Shown here one piece after another: positions 25,818-37,290 of a DNA stretch of 64,000 nucleotides (position 1 is its first letter; the number at the start of each line of letters is the position of its first letter). Under the pieces are notes generated by a model. The model was given only the letters and a program-made list of their open reading frames with translations. It searched no databases and had not been told where the DNA came from. A program made the position numbers and the translations under genes. This DNA is from Diabrotica undecimpunctata. Lineage: Eukaryota; Arthropoda; Insecta; Coleoptera; Chrysomelidae. The DNA lies in assembly GCF_040954645.1 (NCBI RefSeq), contig NC_092808.1, positions 118,956,049-119,020,048 of the forward strand, written 5' to 3'.

Positions 25818-25820
25818 GTT

Positions 25821-27343
25821 GACCCTTAAAAATCATACGAACGAGATGAATTTTGCAGAGAATATAATTTTGGGGCCCCAAAAAAGATGAAAGAAAGTTT
25901 ACTACTTTTACCTCCGGGTTTCCCCCTAAAATCCCCTCGCAAAGGGGCAAAAACAAAAAAAATCGATTTAACAAGAATCTGTACACCGTAAAAAAGGATT
26001 TTTAAAATAAAATAAATGTAGCTGATATAATTTTAAACAAAAACGTTTTTAAGCATTTTTTGTGTAGAATAAACCGTTCTCTTAAAAACAACGCTTGAAG
26101 CAACTGTCGATTTTGCATGTCAGTTACTTGCGCGAAATCAATGTTCAATAAACTTTGTATCAGCACGGAAAAATTCGATAACTTACGATTCAAATGTCCT
26201 ATCGACAAAAACTAGATGTGTTTTAAAGGTGAAGAGTGTAGCTCTCGTTAGCAGTTTTTGTATTTTGCCGAGAATAAACTCAGTTTTTATAAAGGTGTTA
26301 CATAAATTACCGTGGCGCGATTTTTGCCATTTTTTACGATTTTCGTAAAATCAATAAAATTGATCACTTTCATTAACCAGTTGTAGTCAAATTTTAATTT
26401 TTAGATATCATTCTTTAAAACCTATGACATAAAATTTCAATTTTGAGTTGTGGTAACAAATATGAGACATTTAAAGTATGAAGAAAAAACGCAGAATTTA
26501 ATGTTTTACATTACAAACGATCACACGTGACGGGAAATGCATTGAAGAAGTCAGTTTAGGGTGTAGTATATTATAGAAGTTTTGTTTTTTTTTTGAAAAA
26601 CGTATGAGTATAATTAAAACAAAAGTTTTAAATGTTTTAGATCGTTTGTTGTGTGAAAGTTTAAATCCAGCGTTTTTTAAGCATATTTCAAATGCCTCAC
26701 ATTTGTTGCCAAAACTCAAAACTGAAATTTCATACTATGGGTTTTAAAGGATAGGCTCTAGTGATCAAAACTTTATAGAACCAGTCAATCAAAGGGATGT
26801 GTTGTATTGATCTCGTGAGAATAATTAAAAATGGCAAAAATCGCGCCACGTTTATTTATTTAATACCTGTATAAAATCTGAGTTTATTTGTGGCAAAATA
26901 CAAAAACTTCATACCAAAGCTAAACTCTTTACTTTTAAAAACCATTTTAAATTTTGTCGATAGGTCACTTGAATCAATAGATATTGAATTCTTACCGTCG
27001 AGCTGATACAAATTTTATTGAACATTGATTTCGCGCGCGTAACTGACATGCAAAATCAAGGGTCGCTTCAAGCGTTGTTTCTAAGAGAACGGTTCATTCT
27101 ACACAAAAAATGCTTGACAACATTTTTGTTTAAAATTATCTCAGCTACATTTTTTATTCGAAATATTTTTGTCTACAGTGTACAGATTTTTAGTAAATTG
27201 ATTTTTTGCGTGTTTACCGCCTGCTAGGAAATTTTAGGTGGAAGCCGGGGGTAAAACTGGTAAGCTTTTTTGCATCTTTTTTGGGATCCCAAAATTAATA
27301 TTGTTGGCAAAATTCAGCTTATTGGTATGCTTTTTAGAGGTTC
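25821..27343. mobile_element. 1.5-kb palindromic (fold-back) element
   Basis: Two arms of about 750 bp, diverged but alignable along their whole length, lie head to head around about 26588. Matched landmarks include TTTTGGGGCCCCAAAAAAGA against TTTTTTGGGATCCCAAAATT, GTTCTCTTAAAAACAACGCT against AGCGTTGTTTCTAAGAGAAC, GATTTTGCATGTCAGTTAC against GTAACTGACATGCAAAATC, and CGTGGCGCGATTTTTGCCAT against ATGGCAAAAATCGCGCCACG. It has no coding capacity. The outer ends (CCCTTAAAAA / TTTTTAGAGG) are approximate and no target duplication is clear. It is most likely a non-autonomous DNA transposon or two copies inserted head to head. Confidence 0.8.
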
Positions 27344-27699
27344 AGTGGCATTTTCGTCTCTGACGACTGGAGTAAATTACATGCATATATAATTTTAATA
27401 TGATTTCATACAATTCAAAAGTCTGAATAACTTACCACATCAAATAACTGTTTTTAAAAGAAGTTCTAAATACCTAAAACAAAAAAATTAAATTAAAATA
27501 TTGTATTTAATATTATTAGTTGTGAAAATTTTAATTGTTTATTACAATTACCTACTATTTACATTAATTTATATTAGATACATTTAATATTTCTTAAAGT
27601 ATTCCCATATATTATTTTTAAACACTTCCTTTCATTGATTTCTGTCCAACGCTTTTTATTTTCAAATGTTATTATTACTTTATTATAATATTTTTATAT
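27344..27699. other. AT-rich sequence, no gene seen
   Basis: Very AT-rich, non-coding. Confidence 0.4.
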
Positions 27700-28300
27700 A
27701 CTCTGACATTCAATCTATTTTTGGTATAGCTTTTCTTTTTTTTTTGTATTGCTCTTTTCTTTTTCATTCTTTTAATTTGCCGAAAATACCGTATTCTTTG
27801 TGCATTAATTACTGTCGTTATATACTTTTTCAAGTTCCTTACTATTCCTTTTTGTCCACTGACTATTTATTTTTGCACCTCTATATATTACTCTTTGTAT
27901 TTTCCTATCCTTCTTTCAAAAGGTCTATTTCTGATTTTTTAAGCACCCTTGTTTCGCATGTATATGTAGCTTGGGCCCGATAACTGTTTTATAAATTTTG
28001 ATACTTTGTGTTCCCTTTTGCTATTTTTGCTTTTATCCATGGTTCTTCATGTCCCTTTATAAATAATTTTATATCCAGATAAGTAAATTCTGAAACACTT
28101 GTAAACACGCATAATATATTTTCTCCTTTGTCTTCCAATGTGAAACTGTCTTCTTATTTTATATGTTTCTACCATTATCATGTATTTTATTTATTTCTTA
28201 TTTATTATATGCCAATTTTTTTTGGCTCTTTTATTATATTATCATTAATAGTGATAGATCATCTGCAATGGAATTAAGCAGATGCCCTAAATATAAAACT
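27700..28300 (-). pseudogene. LINE ORF2 C-terminal relic
   Basis: Minus strand, heavily decayed. TYTCETRVLKKSEIDLL (about 27970-27920) matches the T-Y-x-C-E-T-W-x-L-K block near the end of insect LINE ORF2. INAQRIRYF (about 27800) matches the later R-L-R-x-x-G-H region, and MIMVETYKIRRQF (about 28180) the K-T-K-Y-M block. Stops throughout. Confidence 0.55.
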
Positions 28301-28384
28301 AATTGCTTTTCCCGTCATTTCAGAAAGTCCCAATATACCTTATTTTATGCAATTAAGTTCTTCCTGCAATTTAATGAGCTTCTC

Positions 28385-28768
28385 TTCTTTAGGAGAAAAC
28401 GATAAGGCAGTTTGCGGCGTAGGCTTTCTCGTGCACAAGAAACGCCAAGATAATATGATAAAAATAAAAAGTGTAACCATAAGAGTTGGGTACCTAGTAT
28501 TAAAACTGAACGAGAGACGTTCCATTAAAATTATCCAAATATAGGCACCCACGACCTACCATACCGATGAAGACATTCAAAACTTTTATGTAGATATACA
28601 TAAAGCTATTAAAAATGATAAAACCCACCACCTAATCTTAATGGGCGATTTTAACGCTAATCTTGGATTTAAAGAAGATAACGCAGAAGTGGCTATGGTC
28701 TCATTTGGTTAAGGTAAGCGAAAGGATAGATAAGGTATGCTACTGAATTTTTATTGCATCATTGACTC
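28385..28768 (+). pseudogene. LINE endonuclease fragment
   Basis: APE-type endonuclease piece of a LINE. It reads ENDKAVCGVGFLVHKKRQDN, SVTIRVGYLVLKLNERRSIK, a stop where the Q-x-Y-A-P-T motif falls, then LILMGDFNANLGFKED (about 28635-28680) with the catalytic G-D-F-N-A motif, and MVSFG. RT is absent. The match ends at the perfect hairpin at 28770. Confidence 0.8.
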
Positions 28769-28769
28769 T

Positions 28770-28807
28770 AGATCACAAATACATTTTTCAAAATGTATTT
28801 GTGATCT
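28770..28807. repeat. perfect 18-bp inverted repeat with 2-nt loop
   Basis: AGATCACAAATACATTTT (28770-28787), TC, then its exact reverse complement (28790-28807). It lies where the LINE endonuclease fragment loses its match. Confidence 0.95.
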
Positions 28808-29443
28808 GTCGTTGCGCACCACAGTCACACTCAGGAGTAAGGACTGTTTCGCATCTATATAAGCTGTCAGCACATCTACCGCTACTTGTTCTTATTCTGT
28901 TTAGCGTTGTCCATGTATTGCGGGTCAGTTCAAACCCTGCTGGTTTCTGATCGATACAGATCATTTGGTGTGCTTTCTGTGGTAAGTCGCTCTCCCATTG
29001 TCTTCTCCAGGCGTTGGTGAGGTTGAAATGTTCCTGATGTACTCAGCAATGGGGGATATCTGGAGCGCAGTCTGTTTATTTCGATATCAAGCTTATCATG
29101 GTGGATGGGTAGATGATGATTAGATTAAAGTGTATTAAATCATGTTGCCTAGAGGTCAAATTAAATTTAGCACGACATACTTTTACATTGTGAAGCTAAT
29201 TTTCTTATGAAATATTAATACAATTTACTATTTTTACAAGGTATTACTTATAGTTTTAGTTTAGTATATGTTTATTTAGACGTTTCGATTTAAAGGTCAG
29301 GAATATTCATCCATAGACTAAAGTTTTGTGATAAGGAATTTAATAATAACTAAGTACATAATTTTAAATAATCCTAAGAGGATGTTCCTCATGTCAAAAC
29401 TAAAGTTCTACGAATTACTTGTAAAAACAACCTATTTATAATA
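28808..29443. other. no gene seen
   Basis: GC-moderate to about 29080, then AT-rich. No coding or repeat assignment. Confidence 0.35.
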
Positions 29444-29963
29444 TTGTAATTGTAATATAGTTATTTTATCAACTTGTGCGCTCAGATCGGCAGCTCTTGT
29501 GTTAATGTGTTTGCGACCCTCTACCTCATAATCTCTCTCCACCCCGCGTTATATAACTTAGCTTAGGATAGTGCAAATTTGCCTCTCGGCAAGTAAAGAC
29601 AGGGTGTGTTGGCCATCCCGAAAACAAAAAGTGCGTGCTGCGTGAGTAATAGATGCGCTTGTAAAACCGGTGTTTTTTGTTAAACCGTATACCAGTTTTG
29701 TCCAGTTTGTAATTGTAATATAGTTATTTTATCAGCTTGTGCGCTCAGATCGGCAGCTCTCATGTTAATGTGTTTGCGACCCTCTCCCTCATAATCTCTC
29801 TCCCCCCGCGTTATATAACTTAGCTTAGGACAGTGCGAATTTGCCTCTCGGCAAGTAAAGACAAGGTGTGTTGACCATCCCGAAAACAAAAAGAGTGTGC
29901 TGCGTAAGTAATAGATGCGCTTGTAAAACCGGTGTTTTTTGTTAAACCGTATACCAGTTTTGT
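29444..29963 (+). repeat. tandem duplication, two copies of about 262 bp
   Basis: Two adjacent copies (about 29444-29706 and 29707-29963) differ at scattered bases. Both contain CGCTCAGATCGGCAGCTCT, CGCGTTATATAACTTAGC (TATA-like), TGCCTCTCGGCAAGTAAAGA and AAAACCGGTGTTTTTTGTTA. There is no coding sense. It may be duplicated promoter, LTR or 5'-UTR sequence of a retroelement. Not recognised. Confidence 0.9.
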
Positions 29964-30058
29964 CTCTATCAATACTCTGTACTCTGTTACTGCCTCCTAA
30001 CACTGTAAAGCTAATGCTATTTGTATAACTCTTTTTAGTATTATCAGAATTGCGATAA

Positions 30059-30792
30059 CATAAATATGAAAATAAATACAGAGAAAACAAAAACAATGAT
30101 AATTTCAAATAAGAGAAAGACACACGCAATACAATTAAACGGAAAACAACTAGAACAAGTGGAACATTTTAAATACCTAGGAGCAATAATTGAATCAAAC
30201 GGTAAACAAGACATGAAAATAAATGAGAGAATGGGACGAACAGGAAGCTTATTTAACACTATGAAAACAACATTTTTGGGGAAAAAAGAAATACCGGAGA
30301 AGGTAAAAACGGCAGTCGTTAAATCAGTAGTTAGACCTACAATCATCTATAATAGTGAGTCATGGACATTGACTGGGAGACAAAATCTCGAGTCAATGCT
30401 ATGGAAATGAGGTTCCTGAGGAAAATAGCAAACAGACAGAGGACAGACAAAATAGGAAACGAAACAATCAGACATAACCTAAAACTAGAACCAATAAACG
30501 AAAAAATAGTAGAGGGGCAACTAAGGTGGTTCGGGCACGTGTGTAGAATGTCGAATGAAAGATTAACAAAACGAGTGTTTGAAACGAGAATCCAAAGGAA
30601 AAACAAACGAGGAAGACCAAGAGTTAGGTGGGTAGACGAAATCAGAAAAGAAGTTGAGAACAAAGAATTGACATGGGAAAGTGCACGAAATCTAACACAA
30701 GACCGGATAGCATGGAGACAACAGTGCAAATCTTAACCCCACCAGCCTTACACCTAACGGTAGAAAGGCTTAGGACTAAGTAAGTAAGTAAA
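30059..30792 (+). mobile_element. 5'-truncated LINE with (TAAG)n tail and 11-bp TSD
   Basis: A 734-bp insertion carrying the ORF2 C-terminus: KINTEKTKTMIISNKRKTHA, VEHFKYLGAIIESNGKQDMK, VRPTIIYNSESWTL (to 30407), then after a one-step frame change LRWFGHVCRMSNERLTKRVF and KRGRPRVRWVDEIRKEVENK, with a stop at 30734. The 3' end is CTAAGTAAGTAAGTA. A perfect 11-bp duplication, AATTGCGATAA, lies at 30048-30058 and 30793-30803. One frameshift near 30362-30407 is the main defect, so this is a fairly young copy. Confidence 0.93.
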
Positions 30793-30999
30793 AATTGCGA
30801 TAATTATCAATGTAGAATCAGCCTTTAAGTTCACTATAAATAAATGGAAGGAAAAATACGTCTTAAGTGTTTTATTGCTTTAGTGGTCCTTAATAAATAT
30901 TTTGAAGCAAATAGGTGTTTAACTATGCCTCTCTTAAATGTGAAAAGTTTGGTATTAAATTTATCCCCTCCATCATTACTAAAATTGTTACGATTAAAT

Positions 31000-31470
31000 C
31001 ATCATTATCTTTGCCTTTATCTTCTCCATGCGGACAATTCCTTATTACATTTTTCCATTACAATCGTATTAATATCAATCCCATTTACCAACCTGCCTAA
31101 GCGTCTCCTTAGGTTTTCTTTGGTTTTCATCTCCTACTCCTTTCAGGAACTTGCAGATTAGGAATTCTTCGTATTGATTTATTAAAGTGTCGACATTGAA
31201 CATGACGAAACAATTTTAATCTATGCTCTCCCATTTTGGCATCAATTGATGCAACCCTTAAACTTCTGCTAATATACTTATTTCTAATAATTCTTTAATT
31301 TTATCCTTTTTTATGACTACACTTATCCATATAAGCAGCACACTCGTTTCCTCCACATTTATCCTTAGCGCTTCTTTCTTCTTGACTGTATAACATTCAG
31401 TTCCATACATCAGCTGGCCTTATAGCTGTTTTGTAAAATTTCTTCTTCAGCGTCATTGAATTTTTTTTGT
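31000..31470 (-). pseudogene. LINE ORF2 C-terminal relic
   Basis: Minus strand. NSYKAS and MELNVIQSRRKK (about 31410) correspond to the Y-K-T-x-x-R-P...Y-G-x-E-C-W block. SRSLRVASIDAKMGEHRLK (about 31270-31210) matches the S-L-x-V-A-P-I-x-D-K-M-R-E-x-R-L-R region just before the G-H-V motif of insect LINEs. LRRRLGRLVNGIDINT lies further on. Frameshifts and stops throughout. Confidence 0.55.
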
Positions 31471-32435
31471 AACGAAAAAGCTAACAAAAGTAGATGGTAA
31501 AAAGCTGCTTATTCACAAAAGCTATACGAAGGAAACGTCATTGTGGGGTTGGGTAAGAATCTAGTTGATAGAAAAATTACAGATTAAAGACATATAGATA
31601 AATAAAGCTAGATAGTCAGGTTAGATATTAGGGCATCAATTTCAGTAATAGTAATAACATTATAACTAGAGAGACTCACAGCATGTCTGAAATTCTGAAG
31701 TTTAGTGCACATACCGCCAAGGTTTCTGAAAGTATATGCTCAATGATTTTAGTGAAAAACATGTCAAGAAAATAATTTAAGAACTATAAAAATGATTCTC
31801 CTATATTTTATAACGTATTATCAATATATTTAATTCTTATTCTAATTCCTAATTGTATAAAGTAAGTAAATTATTGGTGCTACCAAACTTTATTTCTATA
31901 TCGTAAAGCAAAAGAACTGGACATGAATTGAAATAGTGTGGGTGGAGAACGATTTACTAACCATTAACCCAGTTCGCGCACAGCGTCGCACAAAAAGTTT
32001 ATGTGATGAGGTTTCATCATTCACACGTTTATTCGCTGCAATAACTTTTAATGGACTGCATAGAGTCTATTTGAAATTAAACCACTACCATAAAAGTGTA
32101 AAGCATTTCAGTTGTAATACATAAATCATAGGTATGCAACGTTGTTAAACTAAAGTTAAACAAATGTAGAATAAAACAATCGGTAATGCTCAGTTTGGAT
32201 TTTGGAGAACTGCTATGAAAGATATGAATGTGGTATGATACGGCTGCGGTAAGTTGAAATTTCGTTTTTGGATTAATTTATTAATATATTACAGATCCAT
32301 TAATTTGGTAATAGGATTTATAGAAATGCATTAAAGTTACCTTCAGATTGAAACGACTGAATTAATTAATGAACAAAGGTAACAACGTCGCATAAACATT
32401 AAATCTGTTTATAGACTGTACAATTTTCTATTTCC
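31471..32435. other. no gene seen
   Basis: AT-rich with no coding stretch or repeat that I can support. Confidence 0.4.
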
Positions 32436-32439
32436 AGGT

Positions 32440-32655
32440 GAGCGGAACATTGTGAAAAATGCTTTCAATTCGGCAAATTGGAAAAAAATAATTAGCAACC
32501 TGCGTTGCTTAGGAATCTTCCCGTTTATATCGAATGTGATAAAGAGCTATATTAAAATAAATAGAAAAACGATAGTGTCATAAAATAAAGAGATAAACTT
32601 GACATAATATGGTGTACTGCAAGGATCAGTATTTGAGCCAACTTTATGGAACGTT
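32440..32655 (+). pseudogene. R1-clade LINE RT fragment
   Basis: The protein VKNAFNSANWKKIISNLRCL (the catalytic D-V-K-N-A-F-N-S-A block without its Asp context), then YGVLQGSVFEPTLWNVL (the G-V-P-Q-G-S-V-L-G-P-T-L-W-N block), with a stop between. It is cut sharply at 32655, where a minus-strand LINE 3' end begins. It could be the same family as 6824-7640. Confidence 0.7.
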
Positions 32656-33734
32656 TTATCTTTTTCTTCAAGTGCCATCTCCGCGGCGGAGGTCGGCAAT
32701 CATCATAGCTATTCGGACTTTTGAGACGGCTGCTCCGAAAAGTTCATAAACAATTGTAAACAATGTGCATCCGTACCACTCTCTCAGGTTGCGCAACCAT
32801 GACATTCCAGGCCTCCCAATGCTTCTCTTTCCTTGGATCTTTACTCGAATAATTAGTTGGAACAAGGTGTATTTCTCTCCACGTGTAGTATGTCCGAGAT
32901 ATTCCAATTTTCTTGTTTTAGTTGTATTTAAAATTTCTATTTCTTTATTCATTCTTCTCAGAATCTCTTTGTTTGTGACGTGTTCTGTCCACGATATGTT
33001 CAGAATTCTTCTATACACCCACAGCTAGAATGATTCCAGTTTTTTTATTGATGTCGCATTCGAGGTCCAAGATTCCATTTCATAAAACAAAGTCGAAAAA
33101 ATATAGCACCTCGCCAACCTAACTCTTAGTTCCGATTTTAAATCTCTTGTACATAGCACTCTTCTCATTTTGTTAAAATTTGCTCTAGCCTTTTCTATTC
33201 TAATTTTGATATCCTGAGTGTAATCATTTGTGGAGTTAATCATTGTTCCCAGATATGCATATTTATCCACTTGTTCGACGTTGGTTTCGTTTATTAGAAG
33301 ATTCTCGTGACTTTTTTGAGTTTTCGATATTCTCATAAATTTCAACTTCTTCACGTTCATTGTTAGACCTTACTCTTTTCCATACTCGGCTATTCTGGTC
33401 ACCAGTCTCTAAAGATCTTCAATATTTTTGGCTAAGATCACAGTGTCGTCCGCATATTTAATGTTGTTAATGGGAACTTTATTTACTTTTATTACAGCTG
33501 TTTCACCGTCAAGAGCTTTTTTCAGGATCTCTTTGGAGTGGACATTAAAAGGAATTGGCGAAAATTTCTCTTTGTTTTTTAACACGTATTTCTGCTCGCT
33601 GTTTATAGTATAAATTTGATTATGATCGTGAGGTCGTTGTAGTCAATCGTCTTTGATTTTAGGACATTCATTAATTGTTTATGTCGTACTTTATCAAATG
33701 CTTTATTATAGTCAATAAAACATGCGTCTGTATC
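32656..33734 (-). pseudogene. LINE ORF2: RT palm to C-terminus
   Basis: Minus strand and the longest copy of the LINE family also inserted at 9887 and 16319. From the 5' side: FIDYNKAFDKV (first RT Asp, about 33710), VPINNIKYADDTVILAKN with an intact YADD (about 33470-33420), YAYLGTMINSTNDYTQDIKI (about 33265), then YRRILNISWTEHVTNKEILR (33018 down) and GRPGMSWLRNLREWYG, ending MMIADLRRGDGT. The 3' flank has the GGCACTTGAAGAAAAAG tail. The frame changes near 33360 and there are stops near 33400 and 33022. It stops at the hairpin at 33735. Confidence 0.88.
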
Positions 33735-33774
33735 TTGATTGACATCCAGGCATCTTTGCCTGGATGTCAATCAA
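33735..33774. repeat. perfect 18-bp inverted repeat with 4-nt loop
   Basis: TTGATTGACATCCAGGCA (33735-33752), TCTT, then its exact reverse complement (33757-33774). It sits exactly between a minus-strand LINE and a plus-strand Gypsy fragment. Confidence 0.95.
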
Positions 33775-34060
33775 ATATACTCGGGAAGAGATACTCCACG
33801 AGTATGTCAGCAGCCCAAGGGATCGGCTAGTTAAGATTCTTCATTTCGCCAGGAATAAACAACAACTCACCACTGATCGGATAAAGGTTAAGTTCGATCA
33901 AAAATCCACTTCTGCCAGTTTCAAGGAAGGTGATGGAGTTTGGCTCTACCAATCAACCAGAAGGAAAGGTCTATATGTAGTGTGCAACTGACGCCACAAA
34001 GTAAGCCGAAGATCATCCACCAAACTGGTCCAATTAGGTACTATTCGGGGAGAAACAGCT
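33764..34060 (+). pseudogene. Gypsy-type integrase C-terminal fragment
   Basis: The last part of a Ty3/Gypsy pol. ARNKQQLTTDRIKVKFDQKS, then FKEGDGVWLYQSTRRKGL, is the S-F-x-x-G-D-x-V-W-L-Y-x-P-x-R-x-K-G-L block of the integrase C-terminal region. A frame change and stop follow at 33989. The catalytic core is absent. A purine-rich tract and an LTR-like sequence follow, as expected for the 3' end of such an element. Confidence 0.75.
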
Positions 34061-34455
34061 AGAAAGAAAAGCGCAATGTTATGAGTTGCAACGTTCTAAT
34101 TGCGACCTTAACGTAGCAGTAATTCTAGAAGCCGAATCAACTACTTTGTCAGCAAAGTTCTCGAACTCTTTATCTGTATTTTTCTGGAATCTCGTGTTAA
34201 AGAGCTGATTTGGCATTCGTAACTTCGTAAAAAATCTAGAACAAATGTTTGTGTATACAAACTGCTCGGCTCCATTGAATAGAGAGTAATTAGACAAGTG
34301 TGTTTGTAAGCGGTACCCATATTATTGTATGAAAATATTATTAGTGTATTTCTAATTGTGATTGAGGTATTTGTTATTTTGTAAGTTTTTTTTTTGTAGT
34401 CAGGTAAATAAAATTAGTTAAAGTACGTTTACTTCACTTAATTCCTAAAACCACA
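34061..34455 (+). mobile_element. polypurine tract and probable 3' LTR of Gypsy element
   Basis: AGAAAGAAAAGCGCAA (34061-34076) is a good PPT and is followed by TGTTATGAGTTGCAACG. The block runs to ...AAAACCACA, about 380 bp, with AATAAAATTAG (about 34405) as a polyadenylation signal. TG...CA ends and the position after an integrase C-terminus support an LTR. No 5' copy is in the window. Confidence 0.5.
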
Positions 34456-35682
34456 GAAAAAAAAAGTTTTAATACGAACAACTAGGTGGAACCCAGTAAA
34501 AATATAATTTGACAAAGAACGAAGGAGGAACTGGAGCCGACATGAAAGGAGAATGGTTGCTGATAGTAAATATTGTTAGGGACAAATTAAGACAAATAGA
34601 AAGAAGATTATTATAAAGACCAACAAAGAAATGATGATAGGATTGGCCCTTGAAAATGCAATATTATTAAAAATTACTCAGAAAATACCGGTCATGATAC
34701 TGGAGCAGATAAAAGAAGAAGAAACAAAATTTAATTTTGTCTTTTTTATTTTAAATTAATTATTAATATCTTTTATAATTTAACATTAAATAATAATATT
34801 CAGTAACAAATTTTGATTTTGGTTCATTTATACTTTTCAGATTACCATTTTTTACATTAAAAATAGTCTTGCTTAATACACAAAAATTTTAATGTTAAAA
34901 GACAAAAGATATTACGTTTTAACTAGTAATACCCGCCCTTGAGTTCGACCGCAAAATGTAAATGCAAAACCCGTTTCCAATTTACAGACTTTCAGTTGAA
35001 TCCTTACAACAGTCGATAAAAATTTAATCAATTCAAGTGGATTTAATTGCTGAAGAATACGAAGGTTGTTTCTTGAGAAATAAAGTGTTTGTTCACCTTT
35101 TACAAGTATAAAAAACACATTTACTCTAATAGTGTTATGTCTGAATGTATAATTTAGCGCGTTGTGTTTGTTTGGTCTCCAGTCTGAGTGTAATCTCCTG
35201 AAAACACTTGTATATTTCCAGAATGATGATATGCAAACGATAAATTGTGGAGATTACTACGAAGCTTTGCAGCACTATAGGCGAAGGAAAAAGGAACATA
35301 TTATAAACAATATGTAACATATAACTTGGAAGTAATAAATAAAAAATAGGCCTCCTTAAGGTTTTTTCATTTATTTCTATCTTATGCCGTTTCAACTCAA
35401 TTCTTAAATAATCTCTTGTATCATCTGACCATTGGGTGGGATGTCTGCTTGGCTGGGCTTATCACTTCTTGGCCTCTATTTCAGATTCTTCTTTGTTCAT
35501 CGCCCATCCCGCAATCGTATTAAATGTTCCGCTCATCTCTATTCAGTAATGTTCAGTAATGCGTTCGAAAACATAACTCACCTGTCATTTAGTGTTAGGT
35601 CAAGAATTGAGCGTACCGAGAAGAAGTTTGTTCAACTAGTGTATCTTGCTTTGGTTTAATATTTACTATTTAATATAAAGTT
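34456..35682. other. no gene seen
   Basis: AT-rich. Possible LINE debris around 34490-34720 is too weak to call. Confidence 0.35.
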
Positions 35683-36000
35683 TTCTGGTTTTCTTCTTAT
35701 GATTTATTATGTAATCACTAACAGGAGACTTTTACTGTCATCATTGCATGTGGTTGTCTTTTTAAAGACGAAATACATGGTATGATATTTCTGACTCGAG
35801 TTAATATTGATTTCTTGTAATAGAATGAACTATCTTACAATAAAGTCGTCCCAGGAACGCAACTCAGAAATATTCGCAATATCATTTTAAAGTAATCTTT
35901 AAAATGTATATGTCTGAATTGTCAATATGAATAAGTTAGATAAAATTAAATTATTAGACAAATTTTTCACGAAGTAACAAAAAACAAAATTTGTTTAACC
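35683..36000 (+). repeat. unclassified dispersed repeat, copy 2
   Basis: Collinear with 3120-3450 and in the same orientation. The hairpin is still paired here (TTGTCTTT-TT-AAAGACGA) although the bases differ. Confidence 0.75.
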
Positions 36001-36135
36001 TTTCAGTAGGCGCAGCCTGTCTTGGAGACCGGTGGGAGTCCATGACGGTCAATTCTAAAGCCAATCGGAAGCTTTTGAGTTTCTCGGGCTCTGTACCTTC
36101 TTTTAATAGGTACATTTTTATTTTAAAGTAACAAA

Positions 36136-37290
36136 ACTTTTTTTTTTATTTATTTATTTTTTTATTTTATTTATCCGCATCAACCACTACGGTTATTAGC
36201 GGTAGGTTTATGATACAAATAGAGAAAATAAGATACATTTTGAAGTCATGGCTTACAACAATATCGATACAATGTACATGTATGTACATGTAACAAAACT
36301 TAAATCATACTTTATTATAGAGTTTACAGTAATCTAAAAAAGACAGAACTTCATTGAATACTGTAACCAGTGTTTCTTTCAGGCTGTTGGATATCTTGAA
36401 TATCGCCTTGGCTGAGGTGTACTCTGGACATTCTATTAGTATATGGTTGACTGTAAAAGGTGTTTGCATCTTTAGCACATACATTGGTGGTTGTTCTATA
36501 AAGATTATATAGCCGTGCGTTGGTCGTGTATGCCCAAACCGGAGTCTGCTGATAATTACCTAGTCTTTTCTTTTTGATGGTATAGGAAGATTTTTGGACA
36601 ATACGTCTGGTTTGATGCTTTTAAGATTTGTGTTTGTTTGATCCCATATTTCTTGCGAGAATTTGTTTATATGAACAATGTTGTTTATATGATCTGTTTT
36701 GTCTGCCAGCTCATTACCAGTTATTCCGACATGAGATGGGACCCACATAAATGACATGGTTTTGAATAGATTGATGTGTGTAGAATAAACATGTTTAATG
36801 GCCTGTTAATAACTTAATGAATCTGATTCTCAGTTTGCAAAATACAGTTATAAATATGTAGTAGTAATCTTATGCATACCCATTTTTTGTAACATAACAA
36901 TAATACGAATATCGAATAAAAATACGAAATCTGATCTGGACATTTGGATATCTTAATAGCATATTTCTGTTCGGATGATGTTATTTCTTTTAGTAAATAA
37001 TGTTTTTTTATAAGTGTACCTGGATGAGGTATATGTTTGTCAACAAAAGGTGGACATAGCTTCTGTAGAATATCTTCTGCAACTGAAGGTTTGAATATCT
37101 TCTGCATTTTAATGATTGTGTTTTTGTTGTTCAATTTGTACAATCTTCCATATTTGAGTTGATGGGTAACTGGAGTTAAAACTGAACAAAATTGAATCCA
37201 TGTGCTTCTGCTTTTCTGTTTTAACATTTTTTCAGTTGTAGCTTCTATCTTTTTATATTTGAGAAAATTATTCAGAGTGGATGGGGTTTT
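36136..37290 (-). pseudogene. I/Jockey-type LINE pieces with RNase H
   Basis: Minus strand. The 5'-most piece (37285-36814) reads STWIQFCSVLTPVTHQLKYG and VAEDILQKLCPPFVDKHIPH, the linker between endonuclease and RT in Jockey/I-type LINEs. Much of RT is missing. The next piece (36760-36560) is SFMWVPSHVGITGNELADK, the end of the RNase H domain, followed in other frames by TVNHILIECPEYTSAKAIF (about 36440), the C-terminal zinc-ribbon-like region. A T-rich run at 36136-36177 is the poly(A) tail. The mariner at 37294 interrupts its 5' side. Confidence 0.75.

Noticed and set aside
30044..30729. Minus-strand frames of 100 and 128 residues
   Set aside because: Antisense shadows of the plus-strand LINE at 30059-30792.
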